DNA of 64,000 bases from Clostridium ganghwense (GCF_026735165.1 NZ_JAPQES010000002.1:62001-126000), one strand, 5' to 3'. Shown: positions 10,284 to 19,982, counted from the first letter of the stretch. The notes: generated by a model from the letters alone, not told the origin. Numbers and translations: made by a program.

Positions 10284-10697
10284 ATGGGTTTTAGAGAAAA
10301 ATTATCCGAACATTATACAAAATCTTATTTTAAAAAATATGGAGATAGACTTACTCAAGCGCAAGGAAAAGTAATTTCAGTAAAAGTTGAAGAAAAAGCT
10401 ATCCTATGGATTTTTCATAAACTTACTGTAACAATATTAGTAAAACCAGATCGAAGTAAAAATATTGTGAAGTGTACATACAATAAAAATAAATGGTTTA
10501 AAAAACCTGAATTTATGATTCTATCTCAAGGGCATTCAGTTATAGTTCAAGGACTTAAAGGTAAAAAAGGTAAAGGCGGTAGTGAAAGTATTCAAGTACT
10601 TAACGTCATGAATTTAACTACTAAAAAGCAGTTAGTACCTGTTGAGGGTGATGCTCTTAAGAAAATTCAAAAAGCTCAAAAAATAAAATATCGCTAA
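10284..10697 (+). CDS. Small basic protein of unknown function
   Basis: 137 residues, strongly basic, with no signal peptide or membrane segment. I do not recognise a family. The central part looks like a small beta-rich domain (KVISVKVEEKAILWIFHKL and SVIVQGLKGKK stretches) and ends in a lysine-rich tail. AAAGGAG lies about 8 bases before the ATG and a strong terminator follows, so it appears to be a genuine single-gene unit between two oppositely oriented genes. Confidence 0.7.
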   Translation: MGFREKLSEHYTKSYFKKYGDRLTQAQGKVISVKVEEKAILWIFHKLTVTILVKPDRSKNIVKCTYNKNKWFKKPEFMILSQGHSVIVQGLKGKKGKGGSESIQVLNVMNLTTKKQLVPVEGDALKKIQKAQKIKYR

Positions 10698-10706
10698 ACT
10701 AGAAAC

Positions 10707-10735
10707 AAAAAACGTTGATGTTATCAACGTTTTTT
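10707..10735. terminator. Intrinsic terminator shared by the 10284 gene and the Ca2+ ATPase gene
   Basis: Perfect stem: AAAAAACGTTGAT (10707-10719), 3-base loop, and complement running into a T-tract (10723-10735). It also ends the convergent ATPase gene, whose stop codon lies inside its edge. Confidence 0.85.
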
Positions 10736-13277
10736 ATTTTCTAAAGAACAAATACAAACTATTAATAAAAGAAATAAAACTAGAAAAGAAAATTATTATA
10801 GCCCATTGTGCAAAATTCAAAGCTACTGTATGAAAAATACCCTGTAAAAATGGAATGTAAATTATAGATAGAAGCATCAAAATTGATACTAAAACTGCAC
10901 CAACCAAATAAATATTAGTAAAAAGTTTTATTTCAAAAATAGAATGCCTCTCTGATCTACATTCAAAAACATGAATAAGCTGTGATATTATAAGTGTTCC
11001 TAATGCCAATGTTCTACATGTCTGCAAATCCATACCATAATATTTTCCACCTAAAAATGCAAAGATTGTACAAACACCAATTAAAGATCCTCTAAGCATA
11101 ATTTTTTCTTTAAGTCCTCTAGCAAATACACTTTCATCTTTTTCTCTTGGTCTTCGCTTCATTATATCCTTATCTGCCGGATCAACACCTAAAGCTATAG
11201 CTGGCAATCCATCAGTAGCCAAATTTACAAATAAAATCTGTATAGGAAGTAGTGGAGTTTCTAAATAAAATAAAGAAGATAAAAACATAGTTAACACTTC
11301 CCCTAAGTTACAGGATAATAAATATCTTATAAATTTTCTAATATTATCATATATTATTCTACCTTCCTCTACAGCCGAAACAATAGTTGCAAAATTATCA
11401 TCTAACAATATCATTGATGATGCCTCTTTTGTAACATCAGTACCTGATATTCCCATAGAAATTCCAATATCCGCTTCTTTAACAGCAGGTGCATCATTTA
11501 CACCATCTCCAGTCATGGCTACTATATTACTTTTCTTCTTAAAAGCTTTAACAATACGTAACTTGTGTTTAGGACTAACTCTTGCAAATACCGAAACTGT
11601 TCTTACTTTATTTATTAAATCTCTTTCTGATAATTGATCCAATTCCTCCCCTGTCATTACCTGAGACACATTCTTACAAATGTCAAGTTCTTTAGCTATA
11701 GCATAGGCTGTATTTTTATGATCTCCTGTTATCATAATAGGTCTTATCCCTGCCATTTTACATTTAAACACTGCTTCTTTAGCTTCTAATCTTGGTGGAT
11801 CCTTCATTCCGGCTATACCCAAAAATATTAAATTATCCTCCAACTTATTACCTTTACTTACATCTCTATCTTTATATGCTGCTGCTATACATCTTAAAGC
11901 ATTGAAAGACATTTCTTCAACCTGCTTCGTTACTTTTGCTTTATACATTCCAGTAAAAGGAACTATATTGTCTCCAACCAAAATATATTTACATCTTTCT
12001 ATTATTCTTTCAGGTGCTCCTTTAACGTAACATATTTTTTTACTACCTTCCATCACTATAACAGACATCATTTTTCTATTAGAATCAAAAGGTATTTCGT
12101 GCACTCTGTTGGCTTTAGCCAAAAATTTCTTAATACTTTTACTATCCTGAAAAAAAGCCTTTATTAATGCAGTTTCAGTAGGATCTCCTAATAAACTTTT
12201 TTCAAATATTTTCTGGTTAAAATCGTAACTGCAGTCATTACAATACACAAAAGCTTTTTTTATTCTTTCACAATTCAAACTTTGTTTTTTATTAATATCA
12301 TAAACTTTTTCATTAAAGTACAACTTTTCTACAGTCATCTTATTTTGAGTTAATGTTCCAGTTTTATCACTGCATATTATAGAAGTACAGCCTAAAGTTT
12401 CTACAGCAGGCAATTTTCTTACTAAAGCATTTCTCTTAAGCATTCTAGAAACTCCAAGAGCTAATGCTACCGTAACAATTGCTGTCATTCCTTCTGGAAT
12501 TGCTGCTACAGCTAAACTAACTCCTGAAAGAAACATTTGGTATTTGTCTTGTCCTCTTGCTATTCCTAATAAAGTAACTGTTATACAAATTACAACACAT
12601 AGTACTACTAAAACCTTACCGAGATCTGCAAGTTTTTTCTTTAAAGGTGACTTTTCTACTTCAATATTTTGAAGCATGTTTGCTATTTTTCCCATCTCAG
12701 TATTCATTCCAGTTTGTGTAACTCTAGCTATCCCTTTTCCTCTAAGTATTATAGTTCCCATATATACATCATTACTTTTTCTATAAGAACTTTTTTCTAC
12801 CCCTACAGATTCTCCTGTAAGTAATGATTCATCGATAAGTATATCGCTGCCTTCAATAAGAATACAGTCCGCTGGAACTCTATCACCATTTTCTATAACC
12901 GCTAAATCACCTGGAACTAAAAATTCTGCATTTACAACCTTAACTTCATTTTCTCTTATTACTTTGGCTGTAGGTGCTGCTAATTGTTTTAGTGCTTCTA
13001 AGGATTTTTCAGTCTTGTATTCCTGAATAAATCCAAGAACTGCGTTCATAATAACTATTATCACTATAGTTATTGCATCAGCTTTTTCTCCCATGAATGC
13101 TGAAAGTATAGTAGCTGCAAGTAAAACCCAAGTAATAAAATCATTAAATTGCTCAAAAAATATCTTTATAGAAGAAATTTTCTTTTTTTTCTCTAGTACA
13201 TTCAAACCATATTCTTTAAGTCTCTTATCTACTTCATCAAAAGTTAAACCTCTCATCATATTTTTTTCATTAATCAT
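10734..13277 (-). CDS. P-type (P2) Ca2+-transporting ATPase
   Basis: 847 residues, a typical bacterial SERCA/PMCA-like pump moving Ca2+ out of the cytoplasm at the expense of ATP. The phosphorylated aspartate D304 lies in DKTGTLT, the actuator-domain TGES at 154-157, and a PEGM motif in M4 at 261-264 corresponds to the ion-binding PEGL of SERCA. The hinge TGDGVNDAPA and about ten membrane segments are present. The cation specificity is inferred from family resemblance. Transcribed alone, from ATG with a GGGGGAGGAAC site. Confidence 0.88.
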   Translation of the reverse strand: MINEKNMMRGLTFDEVDKRLKEYGLNVLEKKKKISSIKIFFEQFNDFITWVLLAATILSAFMGEKADAITIVIIVIMNAVLGFIQEYKTEKSLEALKQLAAPTAKVIRENEVKVVNAEFLVPGDLAVIENGDRVPADCILIEGSDILIDESLLTGESVGVEKSSYRKSNDVYMGTIILRGKGIARVTQTGMNTEMGKIANMLQNIEVEKSPLKKKLADLGKVLVVLCVVICITVTLLGIARGQDKYQMFLSGVSLAVAAIPEGMTAIVTVALALGVSRMLKRNALVRKLPAVETLGCTSIICSDKTGTLTQNKMTVEKLYFNEKVYDINKKQSLNCERIKKAFVYCNDCSYDFNQKIFEKSLLGDPTETALIKAFFQDSKSIKKFLAKANRVHEIPFDSNRKMMSVIVMEGSKKICYVKGAPERIIERCKYILVGDNIVPFTGMYKAKVTKQVEEMSFNALRCIAAAYKDRDVSKGNKLEDNLIFLGIAGMKDPPRLEAKEAVFKCKMAGIRPIMITGDHKNTAYAIAKELDICKNVSQVMTGEELDQLSERDLINKVRTVSVFARVSPKHKLRIVKAFKKKSNIVAMTGDGVNDAPAVKEADIGISMGISGTDVTKEASSMILLDDNFATIVSAVEEGRIIYDNIRKFIRYLLSCNLGEVLTMFLSSLFYLETPLLPIQILFVNLATDGLPAIALGVDPADKDIMKRRPREKDESVFARGLKEKIMLRGSLIGVCTIFAFLGGKYYGMDLQTCRTLALGTLIISQLIHVFECRSERHSIFEIKLFTNIYLVGAVLVSILMLLSIIYIPFLQGIFHTVALNFAQWAIIIFFSSFISFINSLYLFFRK

Positions 13278-13465
13278 GTTCCTCCCCCTATTCTAAAAAG
13301 CAACCCTTTTATTATCAGACTCTTTATTCCCCTAAATTAATATATGAAAGTTACACCTCATCTTATGAAAAATTTATATTTTTTTATAAAAATAATAAAA
13401 TTCTTTGTTTTTGTGGTAAAATAATAAAGGAAATTTTTATTAACATATTAGGAGGTACATATTTT

Positions 13466-15100
13466 ATGAAAGACATAATCTATATAACAGGACATAAGAA
13501 TCCTGATACTGATTCAATTTGTTCTGCTATTGCCTATGCCGAATTTAAGAATAAAACCCAAAATGTACAAGCTGTTCCAGTTAGACTAGGTAATGTAAGT
13601 AAGGAAACTGAATTCGCCTTAGATTATTTTGGAGTTAAAAAGCCAAAGCTAATAGACACTCTAAAAGCTAAGGTTGAAGATTTAGATATGGATAAAGTAG
13701 CACCTATATCTCCTGAAATATCTTTAAAAACTGCTTGGAATATAATGAAAAAAAATAATATGAAAACTATTCCTGTAGTAAATGATGATGATACATTTTT
13801 AGGAGTTGTTAGTCTTTCAAATCTAACATCAGCATACATGGATGTATGGGATAACTATATACTTGGTAAAAGTAATACAAATTTCGAAAATATATTAGAC
13901 ACTTTATCTGGTAAAGCTATATACCATAATGATAAAATTTCACAATTTACAGGTAAAATTATTGTTGCTGCAATGACTCCAGAAGGAATAAAGAATGTTT
14001 TTGAAGAAGGCGATATAGCTATTTGTGGTAATAGAACAGATGCTCACGAAATAATAATAGATGGCAAAGCTTCTTTAATGATTGTTACAGGTAACTACGA
14101 AATAGATCCTGCAATAATTGAAAAAGCTTCTGAAAAAGGATGTTCTATAATAGCTACACCATATGATTCATTTACAGCTTCAAGAATGATAATTCAAAGT
14201 ATACCTGTAAAATATGTCATGACTAAAGATGATGTAGTTTCTTTCAGAATCGATGAATTTGTTCATGATATAAGAGAAATTATGACAAAAACTAGATTTA
14301 GAAGTTATCCTATTTTAGATTCAAACAATAAAGTTTTAGGCACAATATCTAGATATCATTTAATTTCTAAAACTAACAAACAAGTTATTCTTGTTGACCA
14401 CAATGAAATATCTCAATCTGTAGATGGACTTGAAGATGCAGAAGTTTTAGAAATAATTGACCATCATAGACTTGCAGATATACAAACTGGTCATCCAATC
14501 TATTTTAGAAATGAGCCAGTAGGAAGCACAGCTACAATTGTAGCATCCATGTTCTTTGAAAATGGAATCAGACCATCTAAACAAGTTGCTGGATTATTAT
14601 GTAGTGCAATTATTTCAGATACATTATTATTTAAATCACCAACATCTACTAATATAGATAAATTAATTTTAAATAGACTTGCTAAAATTGCTGGAATAAA
14701 CATCGAAGAATACGCTAATGAAATGTTCAAAGCTGGAACTTCACTAGTTGGAAAAACTGTAGATGAAATATTTAATCAAGATTTTAAAACATTCACTCTA
14801 TCAGACAATAAAATAGGTGTTGCTCAAGTTAGTACTATGGATTTAGAAGGCTTTGAGCCAATGAAAGCAGAAATGCTAGATTATATGAATAATAAATGTA
14901 AGGCAGAAGGATATAATCTTCTTCTTTTAATGCTAACAGATATAATTGATAATGGCTCTGAATTGATTGCTGTTGGTGAAAAATTAGAAACTGTAGAAAA
15001 GGCATTTAGTATAACCCTTGAAAATAATACTGCTTATGTCCCTAACCTACTTTCTAGAAAAAAACAAGTAATACCTCCATTAACAGCAGCAATGGAATAA
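13466..15100 (+). CDS. Mn2+-dependent family II inorganic pyrophosphatase with CBS-DRTGG insert
   Basis: 544 residues: longer than simple family II enzymes (about 310) because of a regulatory insert. Metal-binding motifs of the DHH superfamily: GHKNPDTDS (H10, D14, D16), DHN at 311-313 and DHH at 332-334; a DHHA2 domain occupies the C-terminal 130 residues or so. Between residues about 70 and 300 are a CBS domain, a DRTGG domain and a second CBS domain. This CBS-DRTGG-CBS layout is the nucleotide-regulated pyrophosphatase type known from clostridia, inhibited by AMP/ADP and activated by diadenosine polyphosphates. AGGAGG precedes the ATG; a strong terminator follows. Confidence 0.92.
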   Translation: MKDIIYITGHKNPDTDSICSAIAYAEFKNKTQNVQAVPVRLGNVSKETEFALDYFGVKKPKLIDTLKAKVEDLDMDKVAPISPEISLKTAWNIMKKNNMKTIPVVNDDDTFLGVVSLSNLTSAYMDVWDNYILGKSNTNFENILDTLSGKAIYHNDKISQFTGKIIVAAMTPEGIKNVFEEGDIAICGNRTDAHEIIIDGKASLMIVTGNYEIDPAIIEKASEKGCSIIATPYDSFTASRMIIQSIPVKYVMTKDDVVSFRIDEFVHDIREIMTKTRFRSYPILDSNNKVLGTISRYHLISKTNKQVILVDHNEISQSVDGLEDAEVLEIIDHHRLADIQTGHPIYFRNEPVGSTATIVASMFFENGIRPSKQVAGLLCSAIISDTLLFKSPTSTNIDKLILNRLAKIAGINIEEYANEMFKAGTSLVGKTVDEIFNQDFKTFTLSDNKIGVAQVSTMDLEGFEPMKAEMLDYMNNKCKAEGYNLLLLMLTDIIDNGSELIAVGEKLETVEKAFSITLENNTAYVPNLLSRKKQVIPPLTAAME

Positions 15101-15113
15101 GTATTATAAATTT

Positions 15114-15150
15114 AAAAGCTATAAGCAATATAGATTTGCTTATAGCTTTT
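15114..15150 (+). terminator. Strong intrinsic terminator after the pyrophosphatase gene
   Basis: Perfect 15-bp stem (15114-15128 with 15136-15150), 7-base loop, and a T-run at the 3' side. It lies 14 bases after the stop codon and just before the 3' end of the convergent gene at 15162. Confidence 0.88.
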
Positions 15151-15161
15151 TTCTAATACAA

Positions 15162-15854
15162 TCAAGAAAATTTAATATATGTGAATAAATAAAATATTAT
15201 AAATGTAAATACACAAATTATGTAATTCACACTTAGATAATTCTTGACATCTTCATATTCGATTTTATTTCTATATGTTACATAGCATTTAAAATAATTT
15301 GAATTTTCACCATTGTAGTAATAGTAAAAATTGACCCCCTCAACATATGCTGCTAAAATATTAACATTAAGAAGGGGATTAACAAGGGCATTTTTAAAAT
15401 AATCTCCTTTGAAATCAATCTTCATTTTCCTATATATACATATGTATATTAGATATAAGAAAAATTCCATTATTAATGAAGGTATTATTGTAAAAATTGT
15501 CCATATCCAAATAAACAGCTTATTACTATTATTAAATCTTATATTATAAATTAACATATACATTATTCCAAAAAAATTTCCCAAAATTATTATGTAGAAT
15601 AAAGGTGCAATAAGCCCGCACACACCAGCTCTAGTTACTGTAGAAATAGAATTATAAAAATCCATATTTTCTCTCTGTCTAAGATTTTTCCTTTCCGTAT
15701 TACTTACATCAATAACTAAAAAAGCTGTTACAGCATTATACACTTCTCCATACTCAATTCTTTTTAATACTATAAATAACAGTATTATAATAGAAACATA
15801 TATTATTTGAATTATTCCTCTATTCTTAATTATTTTATCCATAGTACTGTCCAT
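15162..15854 (-). CDS. Unknown polytopic membrane protein
   Basis: 230 residues with about four hydrophobic helices (roughly 13-29, 75-105, 114-140 and 205-228) and an unusual tyrosine/asparagine-rich loop between the last two. I recognise no family. The ribosome site is weak, and Met5 is an alternative start. It stands alone between the pyrophosphatase gene and the flagellar operon, both convergent or downstream, and shares no obvious role with either. It could be strain-specific. Confidence 0.55.
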   Translation of the reverse strand: MDSTMDKIIKNRGIIQIIYVSIIILLFIVLKRIEYGEVYNAVTAFLVIDVSNTERKNLRQRENMDFYNSISTVTRAGVCGLIAPLFYIIILGNFFGIMYMLIYNIRFNNSNKLFIWIWTIFTIIPSLIMEFFLYLIYICIYRKMKIDFKGDYFKNALVNPLLNVNILAAYVEGVNFYYYYNGENSNYFKCYVTYRNKIEYEDVKNYLSVNYIICVFTFIIFYLFTYIKFS

Positions 15855-15967
15855 CTTTTGAATTAAATATTGTCTGTCAAACTTCCATAGTAAAATACTT
15901 AATAAACAGCCTACTACATACCCTATCCCATTTTATATCCCCCCAATTTATACTTTATAACAAAAAT

Positions 15968-16009
15968 CCTTCCCTTCATACTTTAGTACTATTATAATAT
16001 GTGGGAAGG
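15968..16009 (-). terminator. Probable terminator at the end of the large flagellar operon
   Basis: CCTTCCC (15968-15974) pairs with GGGAAGG (16003-16009) around a 28-base AT-rich loop that can form a smaller CATA/TATG helix. On the minus strand the hairpin is followed by ATTTTTG. It lies about 80 bases after the flgG stop codon. Confidence 0.55.
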
Positions 16010-16087
16010 CTTAATTCTAATTCTATATTTTGTATAATATTTATTTTTCTATTCAAATCTTAATACCTACATACTATTGTAAAACTA

Positions 16088-16903
16088 CTATCTTCCTTTT
16101 AAATTATTTGACATTTGCCACATTTCATCAGCAGTTTTAAGAGCACTTGAATTTAGTTGGAAAGCTCTTTGTGTTATAATTAAATCTGCCATTTCTTTCC
16201 CAATTTCAACATTTGAATTCTCAATAAATCCTTGAAGTACATCTGCATTTTCACTCATATATACTTCAGATTGCGTTTCATTTCCATTATCATCTATAAT
16301 CATTTCTGGTGAATATAAATTTTCACCTATACTCTTCATAGAATTTTGTCCTGTTGTATTGAATACAGGAATTCGTAAGTTTCCATAGGTATTTCCTAAA
16401 ATATTTCCTTGCTCATCAACCTTAAAAGATGCCTTTTGAAATTGTACATTACTTTGTTCTGTATTTATATTTTGTCCATTTTCATCTAATATAACTAATG
16501 TATTACCATTTGAATCTACTAATACTCCGTTTGAATCTATTGAAAAAGAGCCACTTCTTGAATATGCTTCATTACCATTTCCATCTATTACTTTAAAATA
16601 TCCTTCTCCATCTATTGCTAAATCTGTATTATTATTTGTTGGAGTCAAAGTCCCTTGAGAATTATCCTTGTATATTCCAGTAGTTCTAACCCCTGTGCCA
16701 GTGAATGGAGCATCCTTCTCACTAACATTACCCTTTGTAGGATATCCATCTCTTTTTAATGTTTCTTGAACTAAACTTTCAAAACTGACATCAATTCTTT
16801 TGTATCCCGGAGTACTAATATTTGACATATTGTTTGATATGGTATCTAACTTTTCCATTTGGGCAGACATACCACTTCTTGAATTCCATATACTTCTAAT
16901 CAT
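16088..16903 (-). CDS. flgG: FlgG-type distal rod / FlhP-like basal-body protein
   Basis: 271 residues. The N-terminal rod motif MDTISNNMSN-type sequence (KLDTISNNMSNISTPGYKR, about 18-36) and the C-terminal helix with EMADLIITQRAFQLNSSALKT are hallmarks of the FlgE/F/G family of rod and hook proteins, assembled outside the membrane through the type III export gate. Length and DGYFKV-type central domain fit FlgG. Bacillus has the same pair (FlhO-FlhP) encoded apart from the fla/che operon. It is the last gene of the operon, after a 42-base gap from flgF. Confidence 0.87.
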   Translation of the reverse strand: MIRSIWNSRSGMSAQMEKLDTISNNMSNISTPGYKRIDVSFESLVQETLKRDGYPTKGNVSEKDAPFTGTGVRTTGIYKDNSQGTLTPTNNNTDLAIDGEGYFKVIDGNGNEAYSRSGSFSIDSNGVLVDSNGNTLVILDENGQNINTEQSNVQFQKASFKVDEQGNILGNTYGNLRIPVFNTTGQNSMKSIGENLYSPEMIIDDNGNETQSEVYMSENADVLQGFIENSNVEIGKEMADLIITQRAFQLNSSALKTADEMWQMSNNLKGR

Positions 16904-16945
16904 ACATTCACCGCCTATTTACAAAAATTCTTTTACATATTTATT

Positions 16946-17722
16946 CTAAGCTCTTCCTACTTCATTTACAGCTTTCCCCAAAGTTTCATCTAGAGTTTGT
17001 ACAATTTTTTGGTTACTTTCAAATATTCTCATTGTCATCATCATATCAGCCATTTCACTCATAACATCCACATTTGATTTTTCTATACTATTTTGTTGAA
17101 TTTTTCTATTATTTGTTTCAATAGGATTTTCCCCTGAATATAAATTATCTTCCACTTTCTTTAAGGAGTTATCCTCAAAATCTGCTGTATACATTTTATA
17201 GGTAAGATTATTATTTATGCTTATATTACCACTTTCATCACATTTAATCTTCCCACGTCCTATATATACAGGCTCTAAATTATCTGTTTGAATATTTTTA
17301 GCTAACACTTTATCTCCTGTATCATTAACTAAATACCCTACATTATTTACATGAAAATGTCCATTTCTTGTATAATAAGTATTTTCATCAATTCCATTAT
17401 CACGGGATACTGCAAAAAAACCTTTTCCCTCAATTGCAAAATCAGTATCTTTATTAGTAGATTGAATAATTCCTTGGTTATAGTTTGTATAAGTTTCATC
17501 TATTTTACATCCCATAGATAAACTTCCTATAACATTTTTTACATTTTTACCATTAACAACTTTATCATGGTTTTGTATCATAACATCATCAAATTTTTTA
17601 GCTATTATACTATCTTTTTTGTATCCAATAGTATTTACATTAGCTAAATTATTACTTATAGAATCCTGTTTAGCTTCTTGAGTGATAAGACCAGAAACAG
17701 CTGTATATATACCTCTAATCAT
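16946..17722 (-). CDS. flgF: FlgF-type proximal rod / FlhO-like basal-body protein
   Basis: 258 residues. The N-terminus has AVSGLITQEAKQDSISNNLANVNT-like rod sequence and the C-terminus ends SEMADMMMTMRIFESNQKIVQTLDE, both from the FlgE/F/G family. It is shorter and more divergent than the neighbouring FlgG, as expected for FlgF. Its ATG overlaps the stop of the small ORF at 17719-17970 in an ATGA arrangement, indicating translational coupling. Confidence 0.85.
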   Translation of the reverse strand: MIRGIYTAVSGLITQEAKQDSISNNLANVNTIGYKKDSIIAKKFDDVMIQNHDKVVNGKNVKNVIGSLSMGCKIDETYTNYNQGIIQSTNKDTDFAIEGKGFFAVSRDNGIDENTYYTRNGHFHVNNVGYLVNDTGDKVLAKNIQTDNLEPVYIGRGKIKCDESGNISINNNLTYKMYTADFEDNSLKKVEDNLYSGENPIETNNRKIQQNSIEKSNVDVMSEMADMMMTMRIFESNQKIVQTLDETLGKAVNEVGRA

Positions 17723-17970
17723 TTTTTCACATCCTCATTATTAATGTTTTTGTTAACGTTTTTTTCAATAACCTTTTGTTCATCCTTATATTCCATTCCG
17801 TATTCTCTTGCTCTCATTTCAATTTGATATTGTGATAAATTCATTTTTATTTTAGCATTTATCATAAAAGTTGTACCAATAATAATTCCTATTCCTATTC
17901 CTATAAGGATTTTTCTATCACTAAAAAAATTAATTATACCTTTTATTTTAAATATAATTCTTTTATTAAT
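17719..17970 (-). CDS. Small single-pass membrane protein, likely initiated at ATT
   Basis: An 83-codon frame fills the gap between the swrB-like gene and flgF but has no ATG, GTG or TTG near its start. A good ribosome site (AAGGGGG) sits 7 bases before an ATT codon at 17970-17968, the rare start type known from infC. The product has a glycine/isoleucine membrane helix (about residues 20-37) and a charged tail ending NNEDVKK; its TGA overlaps the flgF ATG by four bases. Position and coupling argue that it is real and flagellum-related. An internal ATG at codon 36 would give a shorter version without most of the helix. Family not recognised. Confidence 0.6.
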   Translation of the reverse strand: MNKRIIFKIKGIINFFSDRKILIGIGIGIIIGTTFMINAKIKMNLSQYQIEMRAREYGMEYKDEQKVIEKNVNKNINNEDVKK

Positions 17971-18518
17971 AGTATTTCCCCCTTACCAATTTTAAGCTTG
18001 TCCGAGATTTCTTCTAGACTCAATCCTTCTTCTATAAGCTTCTCTATTTCATTGATTTTAATACTATTATTACTCTCATTATTTTCTACATCTTTCTTTT
18101 CTTCTTCACTTTCTTCTATTTCATCAGTTTGTTCAAGGTGTATATTTTTAATTTCTAAATTACTAATTTTCTTATCGTCATTTTCTTCTATTTCTTTATG
18201 ATTCCCATTTTCTACTTCATAACTTTTTTTATCTTGTGAACTATATTCTTCAATAATACCTATATTCTCATCCTCATTATTGTTTAAATCTTCTTTACTT
18301 TTAATCATTTTTTCTAAATCTACAATTTGAGTTTGAAGTTCTAAAAGTGTCTCAGCAAATTCTCTTCTAAGCTTACCTATCTCTACTTCAAACTCTCTCA
18401 TATTATCAGAAGTTTCGTTAAGCATTCCTTCAAAAGAATTCTTCTCTTTATTAATAGCTCTAATGTTTAAAAAAATCAACAAACTTCCGATAATTAATAA
18501 TATTATTGTGGTAAACAT
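17943..18518 (-). CDS. SwrB-like (DUF6115) membrane protein
   Basis: 191 residues: an N-terminal membrane helix (about 2-20), a coiled coil (about 30-75), a long Glu/Asn/Lys-rich acidic linker (about 75-150) and a C-terminal helix-turn-helix-like segment (IEKLIEEGLSLEEISDKLKI, then GKGEILLIKELYLK). This layout and the position directly after sigD match Bacillus subtilis SwrB, which promotes assembly of the flagellar type III export apparatus. Sequence identity is confined to the ends, so the name rests on architecture and synteny. The linker is of low complexity. Confidence 0.72.
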   Translation of the reverse strand: MFTTIILLIIGSLLIFLNIRAINKEKNSFEGMLNETSDNMREFEVEIGKLRREFAETLLELQTQIVDLEKMIKSKEDLNNNEDENIGIIEEYSSQDKKSYEVENGNHKEIEENDDKKISNLEIKNIHLEQTDEIEESEEEKKDVENNESNNSIKINEIEKLIEEGLSLEEISDKLKIGKGEILLIKELYLK

Positions 18519-18580
18519 TTATTCACCTCATCTATTTTATCCTTCACGCTCAATTGTCCATTATTAATTTTCAGCTATAA

Positions 18581-19312
18581 TTACTTAATATCGTATTTAA
18601 GCTTGCCCATCATTTTTCTAAGATGAACTATAGCTCTGCTATGCAATTGACAAACTCTTGATTCTGACACACCTAATACATTACCTATTCCCTTTAGTGT
18701 TAATCCTTCATAATAATACAAAGTTAACACTGTTTTATCTTTTTCATTTAACAATTCTAGAGCTTTAGCTAAATATTCTATCTGTTCCTTTTCTTCAAAA
18801 CTTTTTTCAGGATTTGGACTTTTCTCATCTTCTATTGTCCCCATTAAAAGCATGTCATCATCATCTGAAAATATTAAATTTTCTAAAGAAACTACTGAAA
18901 TATAGTTAATAAAATTTTCTATTTCACTTACATTACTAACTGATATACCAAGTTCTGCAGCAATCTCTTTTATATTAGGTTCCTTTAAGTTTCTTTTCTG
19001 AAGAGTTTCAACCGCATTGTTATATCTATTTAGCTTGTCCATAGCTCCTTTTGATATAGGGCTATTTTTTCTAATTTCATCTATCATAGCCCCTCTTATC
19101 CTTATGGAAGCATAAGTTGAAAATTTCATTCCTCTACTTTCATCAAATTTATGCAAAGCATCCATAAGCCCCACCATTCCATAACTCAGCAAATCTTCAA
19201 ACTCTATATATTTACTTTTACCTATAATAACCCTTGAAGCAATATATTTTACAAGTGGTATATATTTTTTTACAACTTGCTCTCTTACATCTAAATTGCT
19301 AGCTATGGCCAT
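18581..19312 (-). CDS. sigD: SigD/FliA, flagellar sigma-28 factor
   Basis: 243 residues, the length of FliA/SigD. Region 2 contains FEDLLSYGMVGLMDALHKFD and GMKFSTYASIRIRGAMIDEIR; region 4 has the helix-turn-helix LKGIGNVLGVSESRVCQL at about 206-223. It directs RNA polymerase to late flagellar promoters (TAAA-N15-GCCGATAT type), one of which is visible at 42253-42279. It is encoded near the end of the hook-basal body operon, as in Bacillus; its anti-sigma FlgM is not in the window. GGAGG precedes the ATG. Confidence 0.94.
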   Translation of the reverse strand: MAIASNLDVREQVVKKYIPLVKYIASRVIIGKSKYIEFEDLLSYGMVGLMDALHKFDESRGMKFSTYASIRIRGAMIDEIRKNSPISKGAMDKLNRYNNAVETLQKRNLKEPNIKEIAAELGISVSNVSEIENFINYISVVSLENLIFSDDDDMLLMGTIEDEKSPNPEKSFEEKEQIEYLAKALELLNEKDKTVLTLYYYEGLTLKGIGNVLGVSESRVCQLHSRAIVHLRKMMGKLKYDIK

Positions 19313-19313
19313 A

Positions 19314-19970
19314 TTAATCCTCCTTTAATCCTTTTTTCATCTGTTCTCTCATTATTGTAAAAACATATTGTATTATTTTTTCTTGTTCCGCAGGTTGAAG
19401 TTCTATAAAATTTATTCCACAAATCTTATTTTTTATGTCATCTTCTTCTGCTCTTACAACATTACCCTTAATCAGTATTCCTCCCTTATCTAAGGGTAAA
19501 GCTATTAGCAGCATGTTGTTATTTCCAATTTTCAGTTTTGTTTTTAGCCTTACTCCACCTCCACTTAGATCAACTACTGTACCTTCTGAAAAATTTAATT
19601 GAGAAATATTTGCTTTATTCAAAGAAAAGTCTTTATCAATTACTGCACATTTTACATTTAAAAGTACTGATACACGTACAAATTTTCTACGCTGAACTTT
19701 CTTATAATTTTCTGGTACAGTTATCCAAATCAAAGGTATATTAGCCTTTTTTCTTACCGCAACTACAGAATTAAATTTATATAGACTATTTCCTTCATAA
19801 TAAAGTACTTCTATTCTATCACCTTTTCGCAATGGTAAATACTGCGTATCTTTTATAGGAATGCTTATAGCTAAATATCCTTCTTTCATATCTTGTACAT
19901 CACAACTATATACTTGTTCATCCATTATAATTTCAACTTTATTGTTAATCTTAAACTTGATTCCACTCAC
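19314..19970 (-). CDS. PilZ-domain flagellar brake protein (YcgR/MotI-like)
   Basis: 218 residues with an N-terminal YcgR-type beta domain (about 5-90) and a C-terminal PilZ domain. The c-di-GMP signature is complete: RRKFVR with the RxxxR pair at 95-99 and DLSGGG (DxSxxG) at 134-139. Proteins of this layout slow or disengage the motor when c-di-GMP rises (YcgR in E. coli, MotI/YpfA in Bacillus). It lies between flhG and sigD, two bases from the latter. The start is GTG with GGAGG 9 bases upstream. Confidence 0.88.
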   Translation of the reverse strand: MSGIKFKINNKVEIIMDEQVYSCDVQDMKEGYLAISIPIKDTQYLPLRKGDRIEVLYYEGNSLYKFNSVVAVRKKANIPLIWITVPENYKKVQRRKFVRVSVLLNVKCAVIDKDFSLNKANISQLNFSEGTVVDLSGGGVRLKTKLKIGNNNMLLIALPLDKGGILIKGNVVRAEEDDIKNKICGINFIELQPAEQEKIIQYVFTIMREQMKKGLKED

Positions 19971-19982
19971 GTCTTATCCTCC

